A stretch of DNA of 64,000 nucleotides from Castellaniella sp040276065 (GCF_040276065.1 NZ_JBELOI010000008.1:1-64000), one strand, 5' to 3'. Numbered from the stretch's first letter, positions 7,964 to 17,310 are shown. A program made the numbers and translations. Notes: a model not told the origin generated them from the letters alone.

Positions 7964-10221
7964 TGCCGGGAGCCCGTGCCCTGGCCGGTCTGGCCTTGTG
8001 CCTGCTGGCCGCGCAGGCGCAGGCTTTGCCGACCTACGAGGCGGTGCGCGCGGCGCACCGGCCTTCGGACGTGCGCGTGTTGGCGGCCGATGGCGAGGTC
8101 GTTCAGCGGGTACGCACGGATTTTTCCAGTCGGCGCGGTGACTGGGTCGTGCTAGAGAATATTTCCGTGGCGCTGCGGCGGGCCGTGCTGCGGTCCGAGG
8201 ACAGCCGTTTCTACCGCCATGCCGGGGTGGATTGGCTCGCCATGGCGCGCGCGGGCTGGCGGACGCTGTCCAGCGGACGGGCGCAGGGCGCTTCAACCCT
8301 GAGCATGCAGCTTGCCGCCTTGCTGGACGATGATTTGCGGCGTGGCCCCGACGGCCGGGGCTTGATGCAGAAAATCGATCAGATCCAGGCTGCCCGCGAA
8401 CTCGAGGCCGGCTGGACCAAGACGCAAATCCTCGAGGCTTACTTGAATCTTGCCGCTTTCCGCGGCGAGCTGGTCGGAGTCGATGCCCTGGCACGGGTCA
8501 TGTTCCAGAAACGCGCCTCGGCACTCGATGACCGGGAGTCGGCGCTGGCCGCCGCGCTGTTGCGCGGGCCTAATGCCTCGCCAGCGGTCCTGGCCCGGCG
8601 CGGCTGCGTCCTGCTCAGCGAGCAGGGTCGGACCGGAGATTGCGCCGGGCTGCGTGATTTCGCGGAATTCACCCTGGGACGCACGGCGGCGCGCCGGCGG
8701 GATGCGCCAGGCCTCGCCCCGCATTTTGCGCGCTTGCTGGTCGCGCGACGAGACGCGCTAGCCGATGACGGCGTGCTGCGCACGGCACTGGACCAGGGCC
8801 TGCAAAGGACGGCCCTGGCGTCGATCCGCCGGCATCTGCACGATTTGCGGGGCACTGGCGTCACCGACGCGGCGCTGGTCGTGCTGGACAATCGCAGCGG
8901 CGCGATCCTGGCCTATGTGGGGTCTTCGGGCGGATTTTCCGATGCGGGCGCGGTGGACCACGCACGCGCCCTGCGCCAGGCGGGCTCGACGCTCAAGCCT
9001 TTCCTGTACGGCATGGCGCTCGACGAGGGGCGCCTGACCGCGGCCTCGCTGCTGGACGACCGCCCCCTGGATCTGGACGGCGGCGGCGGCCTGTACATTC
9101 CGGGCAATTACGATGGGCGCTTCAGCGGCTGGGTCAGCGCACGGCTGGCCTTGGCATCCTCGCTGAATATCCCGGCGGTGCGCGCCGCCATGATGGTGAC
9201 ACCCGATGCGCTGGCGCGCCGCCTCGCCGATCTCGGCCTGCCCTTGACCCATGACGGTGACTATTATGGCTACAGCCTTGCCCTGGGCAGCGCGGATGTG
9301 AGCCTGCTCACGCTTGTCAACGCCTATCGGGCGCTGGCGCAGTTGGGGCGCTATGCCCCGATCGATCTGGATGCGGGCGCGCGTGGCGGGGAGGCGCGCA
9401 TCCCCGCGCAGCCGGGCGTGGCGTTGTATTCGCCGGGCGCCGCCTGGATCGTCGGCGATATTCTGTCCGACCGGCAGGCGCGGGCCCGGACGTTCGGCTT
9501 GGACAGTCCTTTATCGACCCCGTTCTGGACGGCGGTCAAGACCGGGACCAGCCGCGACATGCGCGACAATTGGTGCATTGGCTGGTCGCGGGACTATACC
9601 GTGGGCGTCTGGGTGGGCAATAGCGCCGGGGCGAGCATGCGCGAGGTCTCCGGCGTCAGCGGCGCGGGGCCGATCTGGCACGATATGATGGCCTGGCTGC
9701 ACCGCGGTCGCGGCAGCGTTCAGCCGCCCATGCCCACGGGCGTGGTGCGCGTCCCGGTGCGTTTTGCGCAGGGGCCGGAGCCCGCCCGCGAGGAGGTCTT
9801 CCTAGGGGATACGGCGCAGCCGATCTTTGCGGCCGAGGTGCCTTGGGGCGAACCCGCGGGGCGCTTGCGTCTCGCCGAGGGTCAACCCTCCGGGCACGAG
9901 GTGATGCCCGAGGCGCGGGCCTTGCGCATCGCCGAACCCGTGGACGGCACCATCATGGCGTTGGACCCGGATATTCCCTTTGATCGGCAGCGCCTGCGCC
10001 TGCGGGCAGTGGATGCGGGTGCGCGCCCCGTCGTGGCGCGCTGGTTTCTGGACGGGGTGGCGCTCGATGGGGAGGAATGGCGGCCGGTGCCGGGCCGCCA
10101 TCGTTTCGAATTGCGCGGGCCCGACGGCGGGATCCTGGATCGGGCGCGCGTGGTCGTGCGCGGCGGCGATTTCATGGGTGATGCGCCCGTGCGGCGAGTG
10201 CGAACGGACGGTGCGCAGTGA
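7963..10221 (+). CDS. pbpC: Penicillin-binding protein 1C
   Basis: 752 residues with an N-terminal signal-anchor (LAGLALCLLAAQAQA). The GT51 glycosyltransferase domain shows the catalytic EDSRFYRHAGVD motif near residue 80 and QGASTLSMQL. The transpeptidase domain has Ser342-x-x-Lys (GSTLKPF), the SLN motif in ASSLNIP, and Lys526-Thr-Gly (VKTGTS). The C-terminal about 100 residues form the BiPBP_C domain typical of PbpC. It acts in the periplasm in peptidoglycan synthesis. It starts within the stop codon of the alpha-2-macroglobulin gene, so the two are translationally coupled. Confidence 0.95.
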   Translation: MPGARALAGLALCLLAAQAQALPTYEAVRAAHRPSDVRVLAADGEVVQRVRTDFSSRRGDWVVLENISVALRRAVLRSEDSRFYRHAGVDWLAMARAGWRTLSSGRAQGASTLSMQLAALLDDDLRRGPDGRGLMQKIDQIQAARELEAGWTKTQILEAYLNLAAFRGELVGVDALARVMFQKRASALDDRESALAAALLRGPNASPAVLARRGCVLLSEQGRTGDCAGLRDFAEFTLGRTAARRRDAPGLAPHFARLLVARRDALADDGVLRTALDQGLQRTALASIRRHLHDLRGTGVTDAALVVLDNRSGAILAYVGSSGGFSDAGAVDHARALRQAGSTLKPFLYGMALDEGRLTAASLLDDRPLDLDGGGGLYIPGNYDGRFSGWVSARLALASSLNIPAVRAAMMVTPDALARRLADLGLPLTHDGDYYGYSLALGSADVSLLTLVNAYRALAQLGRYAPIDLDAGARGGEARIPAQPGVALYSPGAAWIVGDILSDRQARARTFGLDSPLSTPFWTAVKTGTSRDMRDNWCIGWSRDYTVGVWVGNSAGASMREVSGVSGAGPIWHDMMAWLHRGRGSVQPPMPTGVVRVPVRFAQGPEPAREEVFLGDTAQPIFAAEVPWGEPAGRLRLAEGQPSGHEVMPEARALRIAEPVDGTIMALDPDIPFDRQRLRLRAVDAGARPVVARWFLDGVALDGEEWRPVPGRHRFELRGPDGGILDRARVVVRGGDFMGDAPVRRVRTDGAQ

Positions 10222-10253
10222 AAGATTTCAATGTCTTGTCAGAAGGAGGTGGT

Positions 10254-10811
10254 ATGTCGGTTGCCGGGAAATGGATCGTCGCGGTGGGCGTGGCCCTGGT
10301 GGTTTCGGGATGTCAGTCGGTCCCCCAAGGCTCCGCCACGGCCCCGGCGGCCCAACTCGGGGGCACCGTACCCAGTTCGACGGATGATCGCCAGGTCGTC
10401 CGTGCCGATGCCCAGGCCGCCGACCTGCGAGTGTTTCTCGCGGATGTCCAGCCCAGGCCGGGATGGGCCGAAATCAGCCTCAAGCCCAAGGGGGTGTTGT
10501 ACGTCCAGACCGCGCCCGTGATTTCACGCAGTGATCTGATCGGCATCCAGTCGGCCACGGACCAGTCGGGCGGCGGGATTCTGATCCTTGCCCTGAACGA
10601 CGAGGGCCTGCGCAAGCTCCACGCGGCCACGGCGGCCAATCCGGGCTTGCGGCTGGCGCTGGTGGTGGGGCACACCATGCTGGCGGCACCGGGATATGCC
10701 GCGCCGATTCGCGAAAAACAGTTGGCTTTCGGCGTCGGGTCGCGGCGCAATGCTGAAATCGCGGCGCGTGCGGTGGCCGGGGTGGGCTCGGCGTCGCCCC
10801 CGGATTTTTGA
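10254..10811 (+). CDS. Small lipoprotein with a SecD P1-like region
   Basis: 185 residues. The start at 10254 is fixed by AAGGAGG 5 bp upstream and by the signal that follows: KWIVAVGVALVVSGC, with lipobox Cys21 region VVSGC. A GTG at 10218 overlapping the pbpC stop gives 12 extra residues and hides the signal. The mature part contains a stretch resembling the P1 head subdomain of SecD (repeated pattern of LYVQTAPVISRSDLIG and ILILALNDEGLRKL). I do not know a function. Its position right behind pbpC on the same strand suggests an envelope role. Confidence 0.75.
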   Translation: MSVAGKWIVAVGVALVVSGCQSVPQGSATAPAAQLGGTVPSSTDDRQVVRADAQAADLRVFLADVQPRPGWAEISLKPKGVLYVQTAPVISRSDLIGIQSATDQSGGGILILALNDEGLRKLHAATAANPGLRLALVVGHTMLAAPGYAAPIREKQLAFGVGSRRNAEIAARAVAGVGSASPPDF

Positions 10812-10930
10812 GGCCCTGGCTTTCCTGCTTGCGTGCGACGGGACAAGCCGCCCGATCCGTGCGCCAAGGGTGTTGTTTTTTTCACGGCGGCTCATTTTTC
10901 CGCTTGCGGTTCCCCAGGAAGTTCCAGGAA

Positions 10931-10951
10931 AATATACGCATTGCGTATATT
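10931..10951. promoter_or_regulatory. Near-perfect palindrome (operator candidate) before the ATCase gene
   Basis: AATATACGCA, one central T, then TGCGTATATT: 10-bp arms with no mismatch. It ends 10 bp before the preferred start codon and touches the GGAG ribosome site at 10952-10955, so a bound protein would block initiation. The gene behind it encodes an N-terminal HTH domain. Confidence 0.7.
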
Positions 10952-10961
10952 GGAGTCGATG

Positions 10962-12254
10962 ATGGCCGTCTCACAACAAGTTTTCCTGCGCGACGCCATG
11001 CGTCGCCTGAACCTGACGCGTGACGTCTTTGCGGCAAGAATCGGTGTCAAGCGCCGCGCCCTGGATACCTGGCTCCTGCCCGAGGGCTCGCAAGAGGCGC
11101 GCGCCATGCCCGAAGTCGTCGGCCGCTTCGTCACCGAGATTGTCGAGAACGAGGCGTTGATGCAGAAATATGCGCAGAGCGCACAATCCGGGCCGTTGCG
11201 GGATCGGATCGCCATCGACAACAAGCATCAGCTCTTGTCAGTCGATCAATTCACACGCGAGTCCGTTGAGGAGCTGTTCCGGGTGGCCGACCTGATGCAA
11301 CCGATCGCGCGGCGCCAGAAAGTGTCGCGTGTGCTCGAGGGGGCGGTGCTGGGCAATCTGTTTTTCGAGGCCAGCACGCGCACGCGCGTGAGCTTCGGCG
11401 CGGCATTCTGCCGCCTCGGCGGATCGGTGTGCGACACCACGGGATTCACGTTTTCCTCGATGGCCAAGGGCGAGTCCATCTACGACACCAGCCGCGTCAT
11501 GAGCGGCTATGTGGACGCCATGGTGATCCGCCACCCCGAACAAGGCTCGGTGGCCGAGTTCGCGGCTGCGACCAATATTCCGGTGGTCAATGGCGGCGAT
11601 GGCGCCGGCGAGCATCCCAGCCAGGCGCTGCTGGATCTCTACACCATCCTGACCGAGTTTTCGCGCCTGGGCAAGCTGCTCGATGGCGCGCACATCGCAC
11701 TGGCCGGCGACTTGAAGTACGGACGCACCGTGCACTCGCTGATCAAGCTGCTCGCCCTGTATCGCGGCATGCGCTTTACGCTGATCTCGCCCCCCGGGCT
11801 CGAGATGCCGGACCACATCGTTGACCAGGCCGGGCGCAACGGCCACGCCATCGAGCAGACGCACGACCTGATCTCGGGCCTGAAGGGCGCCGACGTGATC
11901 TATGCCACGCGGGTTCAGAGGGAACGCTTCGCCGGCGAGGCCCTCGAGGGCTATTCCTCGGACTTCCAAGTCAACCGCGCGATCGTCGACGCCTGCTGCG
12001 GGCCGGACGTGATCGTCATGCACCCGCTGCCGCGCGACAGCCGCGAGGGTGCCAACGATCTCAGCACGGACCTCAACCACGATCCGCGCCTGGCGATCTT
12101 CCGCCAGACGGATAACGGGATTCCCGTGCGCATGGCGATCTTTGCCGTACTGATGGGGGTCGAGAGTCTGGTGCAGCATTCCCTGCGCGATGTCACCTGG
12201 ACGCCGCCCTCGCATATCGGCCCCGACGACAGCGTGTTCCACGGGATGTATTGA
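10962..12254 (+). CDS. Aspartate carbamoyltransferase with N-terminal HTH domain
   Basis: 430 residues, about 120 longer than a normal ATCase catalytic chain. Residues 1-75 are extra and read as a helix-turn-helix (TRDVFAARIGVKRRALDTW). The remainder is a complete ATCase: carbamoyl-phosphate loop FEASTRTRVSF, the HPxQ motif in GEHPSQALLDLYT, and HPLPRDS near the C-terminus. It makes carbamoyl-aspartate for pyrimidine synthesis. The ATG at 10962 is preferred to the adjacent 10959 because GGAG lies 6 bp upstream. No pyrC, pyrI or pyrR gene is nearby. The palindrome before the gene suggests autoregulation. Whether the strain has a second, conventional pyrB cannot be seen. Confidence 0.88.
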   Translation: MAVSQQVFLRDAMRRLNLTRDVFAARIGVKRRALDTWLLPEGSQEARAMPEVVGRFVTEIVENEALMQKYAQSAQSGPLRDRIAIDNKHQLLSVDQFTRESVEELFRVADLMQPIARRQKVSRVLEGAVLGNLFFEASTRTRVSFGAAFCRLGGSVCDTTGFTFSSMAKGESIYDTSRVMSGYVDAMVIRHPEQGSVAEFAAATNIPVVNGGDGAGEHPSQALLDLYTILTEFSRLGKLLDGAHIALAGDLKYGRTVHSLIKLLALYRGMRFTLISPPGLEMPDHIVDQAGRNGHAIEQTHDLISGLKGADVIYATRVQRERFAGEALEGYSSDFQVNRAIVDACCGPDVIVMHPLPRDSREGANDLSTDLNHDPRLAIFRQTDNGIPVRMAIFAVLMGVESLVQHSLRDVTWTPPSHIGPDDSVFHGMY

Positions 12255-12385
12255 AAGGCCCCGGAATCTGGATTTTATGGAGGTATTACAAAGATTTATC
12301 TTGGCGCATGTCTTCCTCGTTAAGATGGTGAAAAGCAATAAAGGGCGCCCACTGCCCATAATCGCCATACTGTCAGGAGATACTC

Positions 12386-13381
12386 ATGAGCCAATGTTTA
12401 CTTACTCGGCCCGCCGCCCTGGCGGCCGCTTTGCTGGTCGGCTTGGGCGGGTTTGCAGTCAGCGGCGACGTTCTTGCCCGGCAAACGCTGCGGGTCGCGC
12501 ACGTGTCCAGCGTCGACAGCCTGGTCAACCAGGCCCTGGTCCGCTTTGCCGATGAGGTCAAGGAGAAAACCGGCGGCGAGCTGGCGATCGCCATTTATCC
12601 CGATGGCCAACTCGGCGACGAGGCGCCGATCGCTGATGCCGTCGGTGCCGGTGCGATCGACATGGGACTCGGGGGCGCCCTCGACGCCATCGACCCGCGC
12701 CTCAATGTCGTCAGCCTGCCGTTTTTGTTCAAGGACGCGGCGAACGTCCACGCGTTCCTGGACGGCCCGGCCGGGCAGGAGTTGATGACGCTCGGGCAGG
12801 ACCGAAACTACATCCTGCTGGGGGCCTTGGATTCCGGATTCCGGCAGTTTGCCAACCAGAAGCATCCCATCCGCAACCCGGCGGATCTGGCCAGCCTGAA
12901 GATCCGTACTCCGCCCAATCCGGTGATCCTCGCGACCATCAAATCGCTGGGGGCGCTGCCTCAGGCCATTCCTTATGGCGAGGTTTATACCTCCCTGCAG
13001 TCAGGCGTCGTCGATGGCGTGGAGCCCGAGTTGCGGGATTTCTATGAGCAAAAATGGTACGAGGCGGCAAAGTACGTGACCATGTCCAATTACGTCTGGT
13101 CGGCCAATATGTGGTTCATGAACAAGGCCCGCTACGACAGCCTGAGCGACCAGCAGCGCGAGGTGTTGCGCGCCGCCGCGGCCAATAGCGTGAATTGGTA
13201 TCGTGGCGAGCTCGACCAAGCCTACAAGGTGGTCATCCAGGCGCTCGAGGACAAGGGTGTGCAGTTCAACGACGTGGATGCAGCCGCCTTCCGTGAAAAG
13301 GTCGACCCGGTCTATCAGCAGTTCGCAAAAGAGTGGGGCGAGACTTTCGTGGAATCGGTCCGCGCGGCCGCGCAACGCTGA
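12386..13381 (+). CDS. TRAP transporter substrate-binding protein (DctP family)
   Basis: 331 residues with a signal peptide (AALAAALLVGLGGFAVSGDVLA). The mature protein shows the DctP pattern: TGGELAIAIYPDGQLGDE, the substrate-anchoring Arg in LASLKIRTPPNP, and GALPQAIPYGEVYTSLQSGVVDGVEPE. It captures a carboxylate in the periplasm for the DctQM permease. AGGAGA precedes the ATG by 6 bp. It is the first gene of dctPQM plus a class-III aminotransferase, so an amino- or keto-acid is a plausible substrate; this is inference from context. Confidence 0.93.
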   Translation: MSQCLLTRPAALAAALLVGLGGFAVSGDVLARQTLRVAHVSSVDSLVNQALVRFADEVKEKTGGELAIAIYPDGQLGDEAPIADAVGAGAIDMGLGGALDAIDPRLNVVSLPFLFKDAANVHAFLDGPAGQELMTLGQDRNYILLGALDSGFRQFANQKHPIRNPADLASLKIRTPPNPVILATIKSLGALPQAIPYGEVYTSLQSGVVDGVEPELRDFYEQKWYEAAKYVTMSNYVWSANMWFMNKARYDSLSDQQREVLRAAAANSVNWYRGELDQAYKVVIQALEDKGVQFNDVDAAAFREKVDPVYQQFAKEWGETFVESVRAAAQR

Positions 13382-13398
13382 GTTGAGGCGCCGGCGCC

Positions 13399-13902
13399 AT
13401 GCAAGCCACCGACGATACGTCCCGGGCGCCCAGGCGCCCGCTGCCTGTACGGCTGCTGGAAGGGTTCGGGATTGTGCTGCTGCTATTGACCCTGGGCGCG
13501 ACCCTGGCAGGCATGTTGGGTCGTTATCTGCATCTGCAGAACGTCGAAGGGTCTTTTGAAATCGCGGGCATGAGTTTCGTCTGGCTGACTTTCATCGGGA
13601 CGGTCATCGCGGAAGTCCGGCGCGAGAACGTGCGCTTCGAAGGCCTGCTCCTTTTTCTGCCGCCGATTGGCCGCTATGTGCTGGACTGGGTCAGCCTGTT
13701 GATCTTGCTGGGGGTCAGTCTGTGGCTGGCAAACAGCGGGTGGGCCGTTCTCCAGCAGTCCGGCCATGTGCCCACGCCGGTGCTGCGCTGGCCCACGGGT
13801 ATCCTCAGCTCGGCGTTGTTCGCCGCGGCCTCGATGCTCATCGTGCTGGCCGTGTGGCGCCTGGCCCGCTTGCTGAAAACCTTCCCGGGGGGCAGGCCAT
13901 GA
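13399..13902 (+). CDS. TRAP transporter small permease (DctQ family)
   Basis: 167 residues, four predicted transmembrane segments. The family motif region EGSFEIAGMSFVWLTFIGTVIAEVRRENVRFE is present in the first half. It forms the small membrane subunit with DctM. The gene starts 17 bp after dctP and overlaps dctM by 4 bp (ATGA). Confidence 0.9.
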   Translation: MQATDDTSRAPRRPLPVRLLEGFGIVLLLLTLGATLAGMLGRYLHLQNVEGSFEIAGMSFVWLTFIGTVIAEVRRENVRFEGLLLFLPPIGRYVLDWVSLLILLGVSLWLANSGWAVLQQSGHVPTPVLRWPTGILSSALFAAASMLIVLAVWRLARLLKTFPGGRP

Positions 13903-15185
13903 CGGTCGCCCTCATTTTCCTGGGATTTGCGCTTTTTCTGGTTCTGGGCAGCCCCATCGTCTGGGCGATGGCGGCGGCCGTCATCCTGGCCGTGAGCGCC
14001 GGCGATCTGCAGATGCCGACAGCCTGGCTCGCGCAGCAGACCCTGCGGGGCGCCGACTCGATCAGCCTGGCGGCGATCCCCCTGTTCCTGCTTGCGGGCG
14101 AGTTGATGAACCGGGGCGGGCTGACCCGGCACATCATGGGAATCGCCGAATCGCTGTTCGGACGACTGCGCGGTGGCCTGGGACTGGTCAACGTCGCGAC
14201 GGCCTTTGTGTATGGCGGTATCACCGGATCGGCGACGGCGGACACCGGCGCGATCGCCAAGATCATGATCCCCGCCATGGAAGAGCGCGGCTATGGGCGC
14301 GCATTCGCGGCCGCGGTGACCGCCGCGTCGGGGACGCTGGGCATCATCGTGCCGCCCAGCGTCGTCCTGATCCTGTATGGGGTGCTGACCAATACCTCCA
14401 TTGGCGGCTTGTTCGTCGCCGGCGTCGTCCCCGGGGTGCTGCTGGCCGCGAGCTTCATGGTGACAGCGTACATCGTGGGCGTCAGGGAGCAATTCCCCTT
14501 GCTCGAGAAGCCGCTGCAGGCCCGGCAATTGAGGACAGACCTGATTTACGCCTTGCCCGCCTTGCTCATGCCGATCCTCGTGCTGGCCAGCATCGTGCTG
14601 GGATATGCCACGACCACCGAGGCCGCCGCGCTGTCCGTGCTGTACGCCTGGGTTGCCGGCGCCCTGATCTATCGCGAACTCTCCTGGCGGGATCTCGTTC
14701 CGGCCATGATCGAAGCCGTGGCAACGACCGGCGCGGTCATGATCATCATGGCGGTCGCCACGCCCTTTGGCTGGATACTGACGTTCGAGCAGGTGCCGCA
14801 TGCCGTTGCGGAGTGGATCGCAGCCGTCCAAGCAGGGCCGTCCATGACGATCCTGCTGATTATCCTCGCGCTGGCCTTTGTCGGGCTCTGGATGGATCTC
14901 GGGCCGGCCATCATCATCCTGGCGCCGATTCTCGTGCCGATCGCCAAGGCGGCCGGGTTCGATCCCTACCAGATCGGCATGATCTTCACGGTCACTCTGG
15001 GCCTGGGGCTTTTCACGCCGCCGGTGGGCACCAATATCTTTGTGGTGTGCAACGTCGGGCGCATCGGCATCGGCGCCGTGTCGAGGCGGCTGATTCCGTT
15101 CTGGATCGCGACTTTCGTGGTCATTGGCCTGCTGGCGGCTTTTCCCGGCCTGTCCGCCTGGCTGCCCGGGGTCATGGGTTATTGA
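13899..15185 (+). CDS. TRAP transporter large permease (DctM family)
   Basis: 428 residues, about 12 transmembrane segments, normal family length. It contains FVYGGITGSATADTGAIAKIMIPAM, a strongly conserved DctM stretch, and LGLFTPPVGTNIFVVC near the C-terminus. It is the sodium-driven transport subunit in the inner membrane. The start at 13899 is inside the dctQ stop (ATGA). A longer upstream reading frame only runs antiphase through dctQ. Confidence 0.94.
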   Translation: MTVALIFLGFALFLVLGSPIVWAMAAAVILAVSAGDLQMPTAWLAQQTLRGADSISLAAIPLFLLAGELMNRGGLTRHIMGIAESLFGRLRGGLGLVNVATAFVYGGITGSATADTGAIAKIMIPAMEERGYGRAFAAAVTAASGTLGIIVPPSVVLILYGVLTNTSIGGLFVAGVVPGVLLAASFMVTAYIVGVREQFPLLEKPLQARQLRTDLIYALPALLMPILVLASIVLGYATTTEAAALSVLYAWVAGALIYRELSWRDLVPAMIEAVATTGAVMIIMAVATPFGWILTFEQVPHAVAEWIAAVQAGPSMTILLIILALAFVGLWMDLGPAIIILAPILVPIAKAAGFDPYQIGMIFTVTLGLGLFTPPVGTNIFVVCNVGRIGIGAVSRRLIPFWIATFVVIGLLAAFPGLSAWLPGVMGY

Positions 15186-15222
15186 CCGTCACCGATTGCC
15201 TGTTTTGTTGGAATTCACACAT

Positions 15223-16464
15223 ATGAATCATCTCGTTGGGGGTATCTCGAGTGCTGGACGGGCCTTGCCCGATCTGGACGGGCAGCGTTTTCTGGCCGAG
15301 CGCGCGCAGGGCCCTTACCTGTGGGATACGCGCGGCGTTCGCTACCTGGACACGGCCATGAGCTTTGGCGCCACTATGCTCGGCCACGCGCCGCGCGCGG
15401 TGGTCGAGGCCGTCAACGGCATGTTCTCGAAAATGCCCATGCCTTCTTTTGCGCATGAAACCGAGGAGCGCGCCGCCGCCGCGCTGGCGGCGTGCACAGG
15501 CCCGCTCTCGCGCGTGATCTTCGTCAATAGCGGCAGTGAGGCGGTGCATCTGGCCTGCCGCGCCGCGCGGGCGTCGACCGGGCGCACGCGCATCGCCAAG
15601 TTCGCCGCTGGGTACGATGGCTGGTATGATCAACTCGCGTTCGGCAACGCGAGCTCCCGAGAAGCTGGCATGGGCGCGGGCGCGCGGCCGGAAAAAGACG
15701 GCATGCTGCTGCTGCGCTACAACGACTTCCAGGATATCGAGCGCTTGTTCGACGAGTGTCCGGATATCGCGGCCGTGCTGATCGAGCCGGTCCTTGCCAA
15801 TGCGGGCTGCCTGGAACCGGCGCCGGGATACCTGAAGGCCGTCGCCGATGGCGCGCGTCGACATGGCGCGGTCGTCATTCTGGACGAGGTCCTGATGGGG
15901 TTTCGCCTGCACGCCGGGCTGTGTGGCCACTTGTACGGAGTGGACGCGGACCTCGCCACCGTGGGCAAGGCGATCGGCAGCGGCACCGCAGTGGCCGCCG
16001 TGGTGGGCAAGCCCGAGATCATGGATGTTTTTGAGAACCGACGGGCCGTTCGGGCAGGGACCTATAGCGGCAATCCGCCGGTGTGCGCCGCGGTGCTGGC
16101 GACGCTGGAACAGCTCCAGGCCCAGGATTATCCCGCCTTGCTGGCGCGCGGGAATGCCCTGCGCGACCGGTTGGCCAGGATTTTCCGGGATGCCGGCCTG
16201 CCGTTTTCCACCACCGGCTTCGGATGCGTATTCACCCCTTGGGCGCACGACGAGCCACCGACGACGTATGCGGCGGCTTTCGGTGCCGCGTCGACAGAGT
16301 GGACGCTCGATCTACACCTGGCCTTGCGCCGGGCGGGTGTCTTGATCATGCCGTTCGCGTTTGGGCGCCTATATCTGACCTTTGCGCACGACGAGGCCGT
16401 TGTGGAGGAACTGGCGGCCGGATTCGTCACGGCGGTTCAGACGCTGGCCGGCGTCTCGAAATAG
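15223..16464 (+). CDS. Class-III PLP aminotransferase (glutamate-1-semialdehyde aminomutase-like)
   Basis: 413 residues. The PLP lysine is Lys249 (ATVGKAIGSG), the ring-pairing aspartate is in VVILDEVLMGF (Asp221), and phosphate/substrate contacts VNSGSEAVHLACR lie near residue 103. The fold-type I architecture is complete. It resembles HemL-like aminotransferases but lacks HemL context, so a catabolic omega-amino acid or 2-amino acid aminotransferase fed by the preceding TRAP system is likelier. It starts 38 bp after dctM. Its 3' end overlaps the convergent LysR gene by 28 bp. Substrate unknown. Confidence 0.85.
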   Translation: MNHLVGGISSAGRALPDLDGQRFLAERAQGPYLWDTRGVRYLDTAMSFGATMLGHAPRAVVEAVNGMFSKMPMPSFAHETEERAAAALAACTGPLSRVIFVNSGSEAVHLACRAARASTGRTRIAKFAAGYDGWYDQLAFGNASSREAGMGAGARPEKDGMLLLRYNDFQDIERLFDECPDIAAVLIEPVLANAGCLEPAPGYLKAVADGARRHGAVVILDEVLMGFRLHAGLCGHLYGVDADLATVGKAIGSGTAVAAVVGKPEIMDVFENRRAVRAGTYSGNPPVCAAVLATLEQLQAQDYPALLARGNALRDRLARIFRDAGLPFSTTGFGCVFTPWAHDEPPTTYAAAFGAASTEWTLDLHLALRRAGVLIMPFAFGRLYLTFAHDEAVVEELAAGFVTAVQTLAGVSK

Positions 16465-17297
16465 CTCTGGATGAATTGCGCCAGGCGTCGCACCAGCAAG
16501 GGGGCGTCGTCCGGCATGCAAAGGGCCAGCTCGAGATCGGGTAAATCAGGCAGGCCGTGGGCCCGTCCCAGGATGCGCCAGCCCTCGGGCATGATCGATT
16601 CCGGCAGCACGGTCAGGGCACCGTTGAGCCTGACCGCGGCCTGCACGCCAGGCAGGTGCGATGAGGAGCATACGATCCGCCAAGCGCGCCGCGCCTCATC
16701 CAGCGCGGCGAGAATTCTTGGCCTGGCTCTGCACTGATCCGCGAACAGGGCCAGAGGCAGTACGGGGTCCGCTTCCGGATAGTGATTCGGGACAGTGCAC
16801 CAGAGCTGGCGCTCGCGGGTGAGGAACTGGCCGACATCGTGGCCCGGCTGGCGCGTGATCACGGCCAGATCGATGCTACGTTGCACCAGCAGGGTTTCCA
16901 GGCGGTTGGAGAAATCGCACAGGATGTCCACTTGGACATCAGGGTGGCGGCTCGCGAATTCACGCAGCAGCGCGCTGCCCAACACGTCGAGGTAATCGTC
17001 CGGCATGCCGATGCGCACCACCGTCGAATCGATGCCGCAGTTCAGCGCGCACAGCATTTCGCTCTCGAGGGCAAGCATGCGGCGTGCAAAGCTGATGAGT
17101 ACCTCGCCCTGGCTGGATAGCACGACGCCTTGGCGAGTGCGCTCGAGCAGCTTGCGCCCGAGGCGGCGTTCGAGCCGATTGATGATCAGGCTGACGGCTG
17201 CCTGCGTTTTGCCAATTCGGTCCGCCGCGGCGGTGAACCCGCCGCAATCGACCACCGCGACGAAGGTGGCCAGCATTTCCGAGTTGAGGTGGCGCAT
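16437..17297 (-). CDS. LysR-family transcriptional regulator
   Basis: 286 residues. N-terminal winged HTH: FVAVVDCGGFTAAADRIGKTQAAVSLIINRLERRLG. The C-terminal effector domain begins near residue 90 (VVRIGMPDDYLDVLGSALLREFASRHPDVQV). It is convergent with and overlaps the aminotransferase gene by 28 bp, and follows rdgC on the same strand after 13 bp. A regulator of the TRAP/aminotransferase cluster is the obvious guess, although the gene does not share a divergent promoter region with it. Confidence 0.9.
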   Translation of the reverse strand: MRHLNSEMLATFVAVVDCGGFTAAADRIGKTQAAVSLIINRLERRLGRKLLERTRQGVVLSSQGEVLISFARRMLALESEMLCALNCGIDSTVVRIGMPDDYLDVLGSALLREFASRHPDVQVDILCDFSNRLETLLVQRSIDLAVITRQPGHDVGQFLTRERQLWCTVPNHYPEADPVLPLALFADQCRARPRILAALDEARRAWRIVCSSSHLPGVQAAVRLNGALTVLPESIMPEGWRILGRAHGLPDLPDLELALCMPDDAPLLVRRLAQFIQSYFETPASV

Positions 17298-17310
17298 CGC
17301 CGACCGGTCC

